64,000 bases of DNA. It comes from Lepidodermella squamata (lineage: Eukaryota > Gastrotricha). Shown one piece after another: positions 33,329-46,200 of this stretch. The DNA is taken from positions 4,960,001 to 5,024,000 of the forward strand of contig JBLDXI010000042.1 in the NCBI GenBank assembly GCA_047495785.1. The letters run 5' to 3'. Position 1 is the stretch's first letter; every line of letters starts with the position of its first letter. The notes under the pieces are model-generated. The model was not told where the DNA came from, made no database searches, and saw only the letters and a program-made list of their open reading frames with translations. The position numbers were made by a program, and so were the translations under genes.

Positions 33329-34860
33329 TGCCTATCGAATTGATGAGCTACCAGTAACTGTTCTATCGCAAAGATCAAGTTTGTCTTCGATAAGCATATC
33401 GAGCTGCCTGTCAGCCAGCCTTTTATACCTTTTCATAGTAACCATCTTTGAGACAACTGGTGCGACATTTTTTGCCTCCCAGAGTCCTCAATATGGCGCA
33501 GCGTCACGGATACTTTACGAGGTAATTTTTTTTTAACTATGCAGTCCAATCTAGTGCATCGGTCTTTTGAAGACATCTGCAAAACGAGTCTACAATTCAG
33601 AAAGAGTCGGCTTCAGTTTAATTTCTCGCAGCACGAAACCACTTCCTGCAGGGCTCTTCCCTCAAGTTTGCTACTCTAACTTTCTTCTTGCACGGAATTT
33701 GGTCCCTATCCCAACATGCAAGGGACAGAGATAATGAGCCGAAAGACATCTCAGACATTTCACTAAGACATTTCTCAGACGATACAGCCTTCCTATTATT
33801 CGACTTATTGCAATTGAAATGTGCAAGCTGCCTTCAATTTACGTTATGTCAAGTATATTATATCCAATTATATCCAAGTCGCTTCCGGGAATATGGTAAT
33901 TACAATTCATATTACCGTAGTTACCGAAATTTAAACCCCCACTCATTCAGAAGCCTGTCTCGTTGAGAAGCTTAAGTTAATTGATATTCATCGTCGACGT
34001 AGAGTCCTATCTCGAATAGTAGTCTAGGCTACTACGGCACGTGTGAAACGTGGGCTCTGCTTCGCTGAACGATATTTAAAAACGAAAAATGTCTGCGGAT
34101 GTTTAATAATCATCGATTTGCAATGATTTTTGTTGTAGCCTTCTTTATTATTCCTAATGTTCAGCCATTAGACGACCTAGCTGATAATTAATCATGAAAA
34201 CTTCAGTTTTGACATCGAAAGACGGAAAATAAAGCCAGGCCTCCGCTACATAAGCCTATCTCAAACAGAATATTATCTTTTAGCAGAGCCAAATTTGCCC
34301 GTTACGGAACCATAATTGGCTGTAGCGGAACAAAATTTCAATAGTTGGCACCAAACGAAAATGATCGAAAAGTGCTATTCATAAATCAAAAAGCCTAGTC
34401 TTGAGTCTTGAATAGTGGCCTACTTTCCCCCATTTTTCGAGATATCATTTTTGTATAAGCCCGGGTTCGGTACCCACGGTATAAGACTATTTGGTGCCAG
34501 ACAAATGACTGATTGGTTATTGATCTTCGCAACATTTGAAAATTTCAATTTTGAGGGAGTATTGTTGGCTGAAGCTCGCTGCGCTTGCGAGTGAGGTGCA
34601 AAGGTCCAAGGTGCACAAATTACGAATCTGGATTATGGATTACGCTTTTGAGTGTAAGATCACCGAGCAGTGTGCGTAGCACGGGCTACTAAAATTTGAA
34701 AATATTGTTTGGTAAATCTTGCATTTTATATGTTTTCGAACCGATTTTACCCCTCAATCTTGGACTACTATTAGAGATGGACGATTATTAGTGAATGGGC
34801 TACTATTGGATCAAAAACGGTATTTATATTAAGATTCGTTGAATAAGAATCAATTAAGGA
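33329..34860. other. Upstream of polycation gene D; no gene recognised
   Basis: AT-rich, with only short frames such as 33688-33966 that show no motif. The gene D promoter is presumably between 33330 and 33600. Confidence 0.5.
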
Positions 34861-34985
34861 GGAGCACGTGGCTTAGTGGTTAAGCGTCCGCTGTGCTTTC
34901 TCTGAAGGTCAGTGGTTCGCCTCCAAGTCACGGCGCGTGTGTAACTGAGCAGAGCACTTAACCCCTACTGCTCCGGCTGGGTGGC
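34861..34985 (+). mobile_element. tRNA-derived SINE, family 1, copy 1
   Basis: The tRNA-like head GGAGCACGTGGCTTAGTGG contains an A box (TGGCTTAGTGG), and a B box GGTTCGCCTCC follows at the proper spacing. The non-tRNA body that follows (gtgtgtaactgagcagagca...) recurs at 38150. It cannot fold as an intact tRNA because the acceptor strands do not pair as a unit. Confidence 0.65.
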
Positions 34986-35223
34986 AGAAACAAATAATGT
35001 CTTTGAAATTCTAAAAGAAATAAGTATGATGAAGTTCAAGTTGGGCTGCTCCGCCAACATAAAACAAGTGAACCTGGGAAAGGTTCCTTGCGTCAGGTAT
35101 ATGTTGGTGCACAATGTTGGTGTAATTCTAGATTTTCAAATTTTATTCAAATTAAATTCAATTTAATTTCGTCGACATTGCGATAGCAGGATCAAGTCGA
35201 CACCAATATAACACTACCGATGT

Positions 35224-35229
35224 TTTATT
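35224..35229 (-). terminator. AATAAA polyadenylation signal of polycation gene E
   Basis: Minus-strand AATAAA about 115 nt past the stop at 35343. Confidence 0.55.
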
Positions 35230-35342
35230 AATTAAATATTCTCAATAGCTCATAGCGTTTGAGTTAAGATTCCCCGCTAATTACCGCCACCTGGTTAAAT
35301 AGGATAATTAAATCACTGAGAACCGGATCGCTCAGGTCATTT

Positions 35343-37062
35343 TTACTTCTTAGCAGCAACTTTGAATAAAGTTGGAAGCTTTGTACTAGCGCCCTGCTGG
35401 CTCTTGGACTGCGGCGCAGGTTTGCCAGCGTTTGAATTAACTGTTTTCTGGCCAGATGCGTTTGTCTCAGCTCGACGATTTCTCCACGTCCACGGGGCAT
35501 ACCAGCGGACTCCTGAATCAGCCGAACGCGTCTGGGTAGCTGGCTTCTTCGAGTCATCTTCAGCCCTTGACCAAAACCACCAGCTCCTACGACGAGGCGC
35601 GGCCTTGGCGGGTGTGACACCAGCGCTTCTACGTTGGTAGCGACGATGCTTCCTGTGCCTCTTTGATTTGCCGTTGCTCTGAGTCACAGTATTACCCGAT
35701 TTCTTAGCAGCAGCACTCTTTCTGCGGAACCACGAACGCTTCTTTCGTTGCTGCTTTGTCGGAGTACCAGTTACATTTTTGCGGTTCTTACGAAACCAAC
35801 GCCTCCTATGCCTTCTCTTCTGCGCACCAGCAGTTACGCCGGCATTAGCACTCCGCTGGCTACGGCGCCTGCCCCACCGCCTGTAAGCAGGTTTTGCTTG
35901 GGCCGTATTGGTCTTAGCTGCACTCCTGGCGACAACGGAAGACTTCTTTGCAGGGCCAGAGCTCTTAGCAGCAACGGCCTTGGGTGCAGTCGCAGCTTGC
36001 TTTTTCACAGCAACAGGCTTGCTAGCAGTATTCTTTACAGCAACTGGCTTCTTTGCCACAGCTGCGGGTTTGCCGGCAGCGGAATTCTTCGAAGCAGCAG
36101 GCTTCCTTTTCTGGACCTTCGCAGCGGTCCTTGCAGGCTTCTTCGCAGCAACTGGCTTCTTCGTCTCTACGCTCTTAGCTGCAACAGCTTTCGGAGCTGT
36201 TTGAACTGGTTTCTTAGCAGCAGCTTGGTTGCTTAAAGCTACAACTGTCTTAGTTTGAACCGACTTGCCAGAATCGGCTTTTTTCGTCGCCACGGCGGTC
36301 TTCTTCGCGGCAGCAGGCTTTTTCTTAGCTGCAGTCTTGGCCGGTTTCTTAGCTGAGACTGGTTTGCCAGATCCTGAGCTCTTGGCAGCCACTGTGTTTG
36401 AAGACTTCACGGCCACTGTCTTCTTGCTCTGGGCCTGTTTGGCGAGAGCAGCCTGCGAAGTCTCCGAACCCTTAGCTGCTACTTTACCAGAAGAAGTCTT
36501 GCTATAAAAATGCCAAAAATACACGATTTCCTCAAGTTTTACCTATCATAAATACCTATTTTTCACAGCACGGGGTTTACGCTGGTTACGGGTGCGCCTC
36601 CTACGCTGCTTGCGAACTGCACCCTTGGAATTCGCAGATCGATTCTGGACCGTCTTGGTGTTACTATTAAAAAATACTGCCTAAACCATGAATTAAAACC
36701 GAGCGGACTTACGTCTGGGAGGCAGATCTCTTGCTAATTAGTTATCAAAACAAAAAGCAGTTGCATACTAAAAGCTATAAGAAATTCAAGCTCGAGTCTT
36801 ACCTAGCAGCTGCATTTTTGCGATGACGCCGACGCCTCTGCTTTCGCTGGGCCTTCTTCGGTGGAGCTTTCTTGGTTTCAGCGGCTTTCACTGTTTTGCC
36901 GTTGCCAGCTTTCTTGACATCAGCAGCCTTCGGCTTAGTTTCGACGGGTGACTTCTTTGCAGGAGCTTTCGCCTCATTTTTCTTCTCAACCGGTGCAGCT
37001 GAGGCCGCAACAATTGCAAACAGCACAACGGCTGCGCAACCTAGGTAAAACCACCTGGTCAT
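35343..37062 (-). CDS. Polycation gene E: secreted Lys/Ala-rich, histone-H1-like low-complexity protein (515 aa)
   Basis: Four phase-consistent exons: 36803-37062, a 21-bp microexon 36713-36733, 36556-36663 and 35343-36501. The N-terminus is a signal peptide (MTRWFYLGCAAVVLFAIVAA, cleavage near Ala-Ser-Ala-Ala). The mature chain is Lys/Ala/Ser/Thr-rich with blocks like KKPAKTAAKKKPAAAKK, reminiscent of histone H1 tails, interrupted by Arg/His-rich patches such as RKQRRRRHRK, KRHRKHRRYQRRS and RRSWWFWSRAEDD. No Cys module or QEPD tail was found, so it is not a clear homologue of genes A, C and D, but it shares strand, neighbourhood and secreted polycation character. A nuclear H1-like role is disfavoured by the signal peptide. 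The aromatic WYAPWTWRNRR segments are unusual for H1 proteins. Confidence 0.8.
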
Positions 37063-37796
37063 GAGATATTTCGCCCTTTATGCGCTAGACTTTTATCAGA
37101 TTGACAAATATTAAGAAATGGTTATTTTTTGCAGACTTCCTTGTACCTGGCGCTGTTTCCGTGCCGCAATTTCGAGATCACTCATCGGGTCACATCTTGT
37201 TCTAATGCTTCATTTTTTCATCCAAGGTTCGACGTGGAATATTGGCATCACCACTGACAGCAATTAAATTTTTTCACAGCTAGCCGTCACGAAAAAGCGT
37301 TCAGACGCATGGCATTAGTATTTTGACCTCGGACAGTTTATTCATTTCATTTAGCGAGCCTCAATCCAATAAGAACGCTCCAGTAAAGTTGAAGGAGACA
37401 AAATGGGCATTTCACAATTGTCCGTTCAGAATCTCATCATAGTATTTCAAGTTTTATGTCCGTTGTTTTATCTGTTACCTGTCGCAAAATACGAAGAGCG
37501 AGCTCAGTAGAAACTTGAATGTAGCTTTCCGGCGTGCATGAGCAGTTTGCGCGTTCTGAGTCTCTTGTGGCAGAAGAACTGGCAGAAGTGGCAATTTAAA
37601 ACTGGCAATTTCTATCGTGGCCCTTGGCCAACGTTCAGGCAGACTGTAGACTGTAGAGGTCTGAAAAATATGAAATTGCAATGACGATAGAAGGTAAAAC
37701 AAAGCGGATACGTACAGCAAAACATAGACAAATGCAACAGAAATCGAGATTTCAGAAAGGCGGATCAACTCGCGCAAAGAATCCACAATATTCACG
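37063..37796. other. Upstream of polycation gene E; no gene recognised
   Basis: No convincing gene. A minus-strand frame at 37475-37795 has a hydrophobic stretch but starts with GTG and lacks support. Confidence 0.5.
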
Positions 37797-38088
37797 CGGA
37801 AAACTTGGCTTAATGGTTACGCTCGAGCCGAGGATTTAATCCTCGAGTGTGTAAGCTGCTGGTAATTCCCGCAAAGCAATTCCTCCGAGACGGCGGCTCC
37901 CTTCCTCCCGGTGTATGACGCCATTCACCGGCAATCAAGAGATGCGAAAGCCTGGGGACCATGGATCGATCAGCAATAATCGGCTCATGTAACTTGACTC
38001 TTAGGCCTCATACATGTGATGACATGAGATCCAAGTGCTAAATGTCGAAAGGCGAATTGCGCAATAAAGTATGAGTATGAGTATGAGT
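37797..38088 (+). mobile_element. tRNA-derived SINE, family 2
   Basis: The head contains the A-box-like TTGGCTTAATGGTTA and a weak B-box-like GGATTTAATCC. The 3' end is a simple tail, gcaataaag followed by tatgag repeats, as is typical for SINE integration. No reading frame. Confidence 0.5.
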
Positions 38089-38395
38089 AGCGTCCGCTGT
38101 TTCCGCTGTGCTCTCTCTGAAGGTCAGTGGTTCGCCTTCAAGTCACTCGCGTGTGTAACTGAGCAGAGCACTTAGCCCCTACTGATCCGATTGGGTAGCG
38201 CCATACCCTCGGCCGTAGACCCTTCTCTTTATCATCAAAATCGGCAGCTATTCAACTTAGCCAGCAATAGCCGCACATCCACCGATGGAGTGTCTCATGA
38301 TGTAAAAGTTCGGGAAACGGGGAACGTGCGGCCCACCTAACGCATCCAGATAGGACAGCCGATGAGTGAGACATTCACATTCACCTACGGCAACT
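38089..38395 (+). mobile_element. tRNA-derived SINE, family 1, copy 2 (5'-truncated)
   Basis: It shares with the copy at 34861 the stretch from cgtccgctgt through the B box (GGTTCGCCTTC) to the body gtgtgtaactgagcagagca, and extends further to a 3' simple tail cattcacattcacc. It is inserted directly at the tail of the family-2 SINE. Confidence 0.6.
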
Positions 38396-38586
38396 TTTGA
38401 CAACTTTTGAATTGAATTCGCGGGCACTCAGAAACGCGCCAAATACATAAAAATATTATGTTTTCTCCGATTTTCAATTAGATTTAACGATTGTACGATA
38501 TATAACAGGATATTATATAAATGTCAAACATACAATTGAATCATTTTGGCGGGTTTTATGATTGATGGAAGTCTCTCGCATATCGA

Positions 38587-39230
38587 GCCGTAAGGTATTC
38601 CGGGATAGCCCCAATGTATAGTATACATCGTGTATAGCGCGCACTTGTATACTATACAACCGTATACTATACAGCGTGTATACAATACATGTATACTATA
38701 CAACCATGGAGTGCGCACTAGGTGCTTGTATACCATACATGTATACTATACAAATTGCAACTTCTTGAGCGCGCTTCTATGCAATCTACGCGCACTCTAC
38801 ACTAGAAACAGCTTTTTAAAGCTCCTGAAGTTAACTATTTTCGAGCCAATCAAATAATTACTCTTCTAGACATGTCCCTCATTCCACAGTCTGGCCACGA
38901 TTCAATTTGGCTGTAAAATTCATACCTAATTTTCCGGAAGCTGAAAGCTGAACGCTTGTTCATAGAGCCTAGAGCAACTACCGATTTATCTAAATTCGAA
39001 TGTTAAGCAGGGGGTCATACTTCTACCAACTTGATCTGCATTTTAGGTTTGAAAACGGCCGTATTTTTGACGTACTTGTATGGTATACAAGTGCGCGCGC
39101 GCGCATCCGCAGCTTGTATAGTATACATGTATTGTATACACGCTGTATAGTATACGGTTGTATAGTATACAAGTGCGCGCTATACACGATGTATACTATA
39201 CATTGGGGCTATCCCGGAATACCTTACGGC
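38587..39230. mobile_element. Foldback element with GTATAC-rich arms
   Basis: The left arm begins gccgtaaggtattccgggat at 38587; the exact inverted copy ends at 39230. About 115 bp of arm are identical and dominated by tatagtatac palindromes and gtgcgcgc runs; the inner 40 bp are diverged. The loop is about 330 bp with no transposase. Confidence 0.7.
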
Positions 39231-39239
39231 CATATCGAC

Positions 39240-42200
39240 GTGCTGGGGTTCTGGAACCTGGAGCCTGGAACCTCTGGCTACCCACGCTTTTTGGTGCTTG
39301 ACTTCCTGCGGGAACAGCCTAAACACGACGCCATCAACAAGGCGAAGTACGAAAAGCTAGTGAAAGAATAATTACCTGCTGCAGCCTCTTACGTTGAAGT
39401 TGAAGTTGATGGACCTCCATTATGGATTGCCAAGTGGTTTAAAGCTTGCTCCAAAGAAAGTAAAATCCTGTTATTTTCAAACTGCTCTTAAGAGCATTTT
39501 CAAGACGGATCGTGGAAGATTCCTCCTTGAATAACAACGCCATAGTCTATTTGAAGGGTGTCGCAAGGTTCATTTTTGATTTTTGATACCGTACAATTTC
39601 CAGCCGTTCGGTTTTTGTACTCTATTTATTAGAACTGCACGCCAGCATTCCTACATTCTTGAAAAATCGTACGTCCAAGGGTTGGGTTATGTGTGTTTGC
39701 TAGATTGCTAGAGTGCTAGATTCGACACTAGGGCTTTTCTCTGCCCAATGATTGAATTTGCTTCCTTGGGGACCCGAGGTCCCCAAGGTATGAGGGCAGG
39801 GTTTGCTAGATTGTAAGAATGAGATGACAATATTTTCTGCACCAAATGTAATATACTTTATACTTTATTTTCTTTTATAGCTCCGTCATTAAATCAACTT
39901 CTATTTTGACTCCGTGGAATTACCTCTTGTAAATAATTCTCCAAACTAGTCTTTTGGTAGCTTTCTTGCTACGACGGCATTTGTAGGCTTCGCTGAGTGA
40001 GTGGAAAAGCCACCTGGGCACTAATGCCTGGGCCCTGGAGAAACAGTCAGCAATAACTGGAGTACCAGGGGTAGGGATTTCATTAAGTAGATAGTAAACC
40101 TGTTCAAACTTTCCTAGAGCGTAAGCTCGCGATTTTCTCACAAGCTCCGCCTTATGGCGAAAGCTTGAGTCCGTCAGGGCGAGGAGAAATCGTAATTCCT
40201 GATCCTGATCCTGATGGCATGACGTACGTTGAAATGTGCTGACATATTATCGCCAACAAGAAAAACCCGTACCGCGCTTCCTACCAATCTTAAGTGAATC
40301 AGCCATGCTAGCAATGTGCCATACGGTTGTATGAGGAACGTAAAACTTGTACTTGTGTTCAACCAGTTCACAAACAGTCTCCTTTCTCCTTGATAACAGC
40401 TTTGATGGTTGGCGATGGATGGATTCGAAGCCCAGTCACCATTTCTGGTGGTATTCATGGGCTGAGGGTTGATAGAATGATGAGCAGATGCTACAATGAT
40501 TGAATGATAGAGCAGCCCGATCATCTCAGATGATGGTTATCACGGGTGCTTTCGATATAGAAGGGAATCATTAGTATAAAAATGACTTCGTAGAAAAATA
40601 AATGTATAATCATAATCTTTAAGGCTCTAATTGGATCCATCGGTCCAATGGCTCCTTGGAATCCTGAGCTTACCATGATTTGAGGCCATCAAGTTGCTCG
40701 TCAGTTAAAAATACACGCCAACGCCAGGGCAGCTCCTTGAAACACCGAGCAGTCCGTGTACATCTGAGCCGTGTAACTGAGACCGTTAGAGACATGGGCG
40801 AGTGGTACGTATTATGTTTCGTGCGCACGTTACGATTTTCCAATGGAGCTGGAAGCATATTTGTGTTCTACTCGTTGATGACGGTGGCGCATAGTCGTTC
40901 CGATATAACCAGCGTCACACCGGTCATTAAAACTTTTAAACTACGCACTATCTGTTGACGAGCTCGGGGTTATCCTCTTTGGTTTCAAAATTACCAAACT
41001 ATAACCATAAATGAGATTTTCGAGAAGGTTTTTACGTTTTGATGCGAAATTTGCCCCCTTCAAACTTGCCTGATTCACAGAAAAATTCAGAAAATGTCTG
41101 CCTGCTCTCATTGCGTAATTGAAATTCACGCAACTCGACGCTTTTCAGATGCTGAGGTTGACAAATTTTCCCGATTTTTCGCTGAAAAGCCTGTTAATTA
41201 CTTGTTCTGTGTACTATTTTAGAGTTTTACAATGAACCGTATTTGCACGGTTAATTTGCATATTTGTGAACACGACTCGCAGCAGCCAATGTGAACTACC
41301 TATTGTTATAGTGATACGTTTTAAACAACTGGCGATGGTTAGGTGGAAAGTACTATTCAACCCCGTTCCAGACGAATCGCACTCAATTTAGCGCGGCACA
41401 TTCTTAACACTGCCTATCGGGCGAAAATCATGACTTCAAGTCGGCCTATTGCGAAGAAGGTAATCTAATTTGCCGTATTTATACTGTGTCTATCAATAAG
41501 AAACGACAATCTAGTGCCCAATTTGATTACTTAAATGCGGGTTTTCCCTCGTGAATGAGTCTTATTTTTGATTTTGTAGCGAGACAAATGTCGTCCTTCT
41601 GTATAATTTTTCCGAATTTTCCTTTTCAAATAATTTCTTATTTTAATTTTATAAAAGTTTTATGTGATAAAAATCTATTTTTACGTGTGGGATTTATCAA
41701 AAACGAATAATTTTAGAGATGATTATCAGTCTTGATTATTTTTAGAAATAAAACCTGTAAATCACCTCATTTTAGGTGCTCATCACTTGAAACTGCCGAA
41801 TTTACGATGATAGGCACGAATCACAGGGGAATCCGTATGATAATCGCTCAAATTAGCTAGTTTTCAGCGTGGAAAATCCTCTGTCCATAACTTGAGTTTT
41901 TTTCCCCTCCTGAATTTATTGATTTTTTACTCTTTTTTAAGATCAGACCGTGAAATGAACATCATTGAGGCTTCCATCACGTGTTTTCAAATATGAAAAA
42001 TAGTCGTGACTTTCAGCTCTATTTTTCAATATTTATTTGCGTGTTTTCGATAGTAGTTATTAGACATGTGTAATTTTGTATCACTCAATATATGACAACC
42101 AGATATATTAATTTAACCTCAGGCAAGATCAAGAGCAGAAATAAACCCGGAATAAAAAACTACTAGGATAAATGTGTGTTTTTTCTGCTATTAATCGCTT

Positions 42201-43100
42201 AATACTCGACATTGTGTAGTTTACACATTGTCACGTATTTTCTTGCTTGCTAATTTGATACCTACTATGTGCTGCTTGTACATGCCGGTCTATTGCATAT
42301 TTTTTTATTCCAATAGTAAACCTGAGAATCTTCTTGCTGTATTAACGAGCGGTTCATTTACCATTCAAGCAATCTATAGCACTTGATAAACTGGAATTAA
42401 TTTATCTGTGGCCAGATTTATCTCGCTTCATCGAATATTTATCGTAGAATTTTTCAGAGAAAATATTCAAGGATTTCTATCGCTCTTATAGCCTAGCCAT
42501 AAGTTTTTTACCGATTTTTGCGGGGCTTGGAACCTCACTGAGAATATTAAATTATGATTTCTCGAATAATTCCATCAATTTATGGTTAACCCTGGTCCTC
42601 AAGTAGATAATGGGACCCGAAGCCGCTTGTGGCCAGGAATTCTGACGCATTTTATTTTAATTTTTCTGATTCTAAATTCTTATTAGGAATCCCCAAATTT
42701 TGTCCCTGCTAGAATTATGACTCATTTTTGCCGAGCGAGAAAGGTTTTTAGGGTGCTATCCTCGATTTTGCATATTTTTGAATTTCATTCAGAAATTGTT
42801 CAATTTTCAAAGTAGTCCGAAACCGGGTAAAATTTTTAATTTCGTTTTTAAGCTGTAAATAGATTTGTCTTGAAGTCTTGGATTTAAGTCGATATTATTG
42901 ATTCATTTTACCTCGTATCTTACAAAAATAAAGAATTGGGATTATCAAGTGCTAAAAAGTGCGTCATATCAGCAGGAAAAACAAAAAGTGAATCCACAAA
43001 ACCGCGGATCGATCATCCTGACTCGCCATTTTTCCTATTCGCATATTTGTTGAAGAATTTGACAACCCGCATAAATTAGTCGAATTTTGTTTTTGTAGAA
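39240..43100. other. Long AT-rich gene-poor stretch
   Basis: No gene recognised over almost 4 kb. A 130-nt coding-like end at 39231-39371 (GFWNLEPGTSGYPRFLVLDF and on) could be a gene or element fragment, but no homology is recognised. The segment 41550-42950 is strongly AT-rich. The promoter of the first receptor gene should lie near its right end. Confidence 0.5.
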
Positions 43101-43200
43101 AAATGTGGCCAATATCAAAGGGTGGCATATTCCGCCGCGGAAAAATAGTGAAACCGGCGAGAAATTAACAGCGCCGCTGTGGTGCCGAATTCTGTTCGTT

Positions 43201-46200
43201 ATGTCGACTATTTCGATCCTGGCGGCTTTAATCTGCCTTCCTTACATCGTTCCGAATCACTCGATCCGTCTGGCTTTCGCAGCTTCGAATGTCCGTCTCG
43301 ATCAGTTTTTCTCGTGCAGTGAGCGCTGGGAGCGCATGGCGTCGAGCCGCAAATGTCCGCCTAATGACGAAGAGCGAGTTTTGTTCACCCCAATTCGCGC
43401 ACCGCCGACACAGGCTGTCTACGGCTGGTACAATTTGTGTATGACTAACAACAGCGAAATATTCGATCAAAGTGAGTAAATTATTGTCATACCTATTTAT
43501 TTTTTGAACGCTTCGAGTTTTGCGATCAATTACAAAAAAATGTCGCCCTACAAATTCTGAGTATCAAAATAATATTCATATGCCAAGAAAAGCCCAAAAC
43601 TTGCTCGCTTAAAACACCCTATAAAACGTCGCCGTCCACCTTTCTATTTGGTTTTCTCTTCTTTTCTTTCATCGGTTTTGGCAATTATCTCACGATTGCG
43701 GACGGGAGGAATTTCAGGGCTGTGAATTAAACAGTAAAGCAAGTCGTTAGTGTGAGCTTGGGTCAGGCGAGAGCGGTCATCTGTTAAAATTCGGTTTCGA
43801 GGAGAAAAATTTCGTCCAGCCGAAGCGTTTGACCGGGGTAAAAGCAAAATCCTGACCGTTGGAGTTCCAAGTTTTGGAAATCATATTCTAAACATTTTGA
43901 ACCTTCTGTATTCTTCTTCGAACTCATCCTTGAGATAGACAGGCAAGCTGGCCGCTTAGCATCCCTAAGAATTAGGAAAAGGTACTAGAGCGAAGGAAAT
44001 GAACTTGGAAAAATTTCTAATTCGAAATCCGGCTCGCTTTTAGTCGATAAGGTTTCAGGTACTAGTCCAGCGTAGCAGACAAAGCGCTCGTCGAGGTTGT
44101 CGAGGATTGCTCTAGCTAGGTCCAGGATGTCTTTCGCGATTGATGTCACGGCTCGACAGCAACTCAACTCTGATATAGGTAATCAGCGCGTTCGAACTTC
44201 GCTTCCGGGGTGATTTCTCACAGGTCACGCATCACCTCCCCCAACAGAAGGTACAATAGTGCCATCAACACCATTGGATTGCGCCTAGTTTGTAACCGAT
44301 GCAAGGATCAGTCGTATCAGGATGCAAATGATGACCACATTGAATAGAGAGGCGATTCAAAAGCGCTCTCGGAAGAATCAAACTCTGAGTGGAATGATGA
44401 GTATTTTTATTTAGTTGATTGGTTTTAACGTTCCGGCTCGTAGCAAACCAGCAAATCCAAAGATTGAAGGCACCAAGTAAAGCTATTCAAGTTCTCACAA
44501 GGTACTTCGAGGCTATCTATCCGATTCTCATAACTATGGGAATGTTTTGAGCGCAATGTTTCAAGCCTGGTATAAGATTTTCGAGATTAAGGTTCCGATT
44601 TGAGGCTTGCTATCATTAAATTAATTTGATATAATTCATGATAAAATTATGTATAATTATTTAGGCATCTGCCTTGACAGCACTGATCGCGGGCTGCTGA
44701 TTGCGTTCCTGCAACGCATCGACGATTTCTTGGCTGAGATGCAGTCAGAGGAAAAACAAGTTTTCTCTAACTTATTCACCGATTTATGCGCGCAACATCG
44801 AAATGCAACAATGCGCGAGCTGGTCGATCGGTTCGCGTCTCGCGCGTTTCTCGACAACATTTTCGTCGCGTCATCGTTCGAGCGCGTTCGGGAGGTTCAG
44901 AGCATGACGCGGTATTACTTGTGCGAAGCTTGGCTCAATGTTGCGGTTTTACCTGGTGTAACAAGTGGAGCAACTAGGCTTTCTAATAGTACTGGAACAT
45001 TCAACAACGCGTCTTTCAATCGAATTTTCGTCGAGGCTGAAACTGGATCGGTGATGAACTTGGCAAGGTAATAATTCTTCAAAATAATGTGAATAATTTA
45101 GTGGCGGGGGCGGTCCCGGACTTGAAAACGGGATTCCGGTATCAGATAGTGTCCGTCACTAGTTGAGGTCAACACTTTAAGGAAGTGGCGACGTTGCATC
45201 CGCAGGCTGGTTTGATTGAGGTATAACTATAGCCATTGCTGAACTGAAGCCGACGTGTTCAGGAGGGTTTTTATCGAAAGAGTGTACGAGGGCGTGTAAT
45301 TCTGTCTCCACTCCACTTTTCAAAATATGAGATGGCGACAAGGCAACAGTCAGGCAAAGTCGAAGAAGTAGATGCACAAATTCACAGCGCCTACAGAATT
45401 TGTCTTAGTAAGGTTCTCCGCTGCTGCTTCGATGATCAGCTAATATCTTTAATGATCAAGCAAGATCTGCCAAGTTCCTGCACGATCTTGCAAAACCTTT
45501 GAGGATCTAAACTTACCGTAAATGTTGAAATGCTAGCCCGGGCTTCCATATTTTCAATGCACAAAAGGGTGAAAAACTGGGCTTCTATTCGAGATGGGCC
45601 GATAGAACCAAGTAGGCTAATAGAAGGGCAACCGTTCTAGGAAAATTTCCGCCTCATCATTATAGGGCGACTTTGCAGTCACATGACTAAGGTCAAAGTC
45701 CGTCGATTTTTTTCTGGTCTTGGTCGCGCGGTCGCGCAGTCGTTGTGGTCGGGCGGTCGTGAAAAAAATGTTCGCTCAAAAATCAGACTGAAAAAAACGA
45801 TGCACCACCAGGAGTCGAACTAAGGATGTTGGAATATAAAGCCATATTTTTGATCCACTACGCCACCAATTCATGGCAATTAAGAGTTTCTATCAGTGGA
45901 TCCGATTGAGAACAATATGGGTGTAAATATTTTCCCGGCAGATTTCTTCACGCTGGTGGCGTAGTGGATCAAAAATATGGCTTTATATTCCAACATCCTT
46001 AGTTCGACTCCTGGTGGTGCATCGTTTTTTTCAGTCTGATTTTTGAGCGAACATTTTTTTCACGACCGCCCGACCACAACGACTGCGCGACCGCGCGACC
46101 AAGACCAGAAAAAAATCGACGGACTTTGACCTTAGTCATGTGACTGCAAAGTCGCCCTATAATGATCGTCACCTCAACTAGCAGGAGTCATTTTCATGTC

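Noticed and set aside
34861-34945. Functional tRNA gene
   Set aside because: Boxes A and B are present but acceptor and anticodon stems do not pair, and the sequence recurs with a SINE body at 38089.
39231-39371. Coding-like end GFWNLEPGTSGYPRFLVLDF
   Set aside because: Begins inside the foldback element and has no acceptor that gives a supported exon; may be a captured fragment but unproven.
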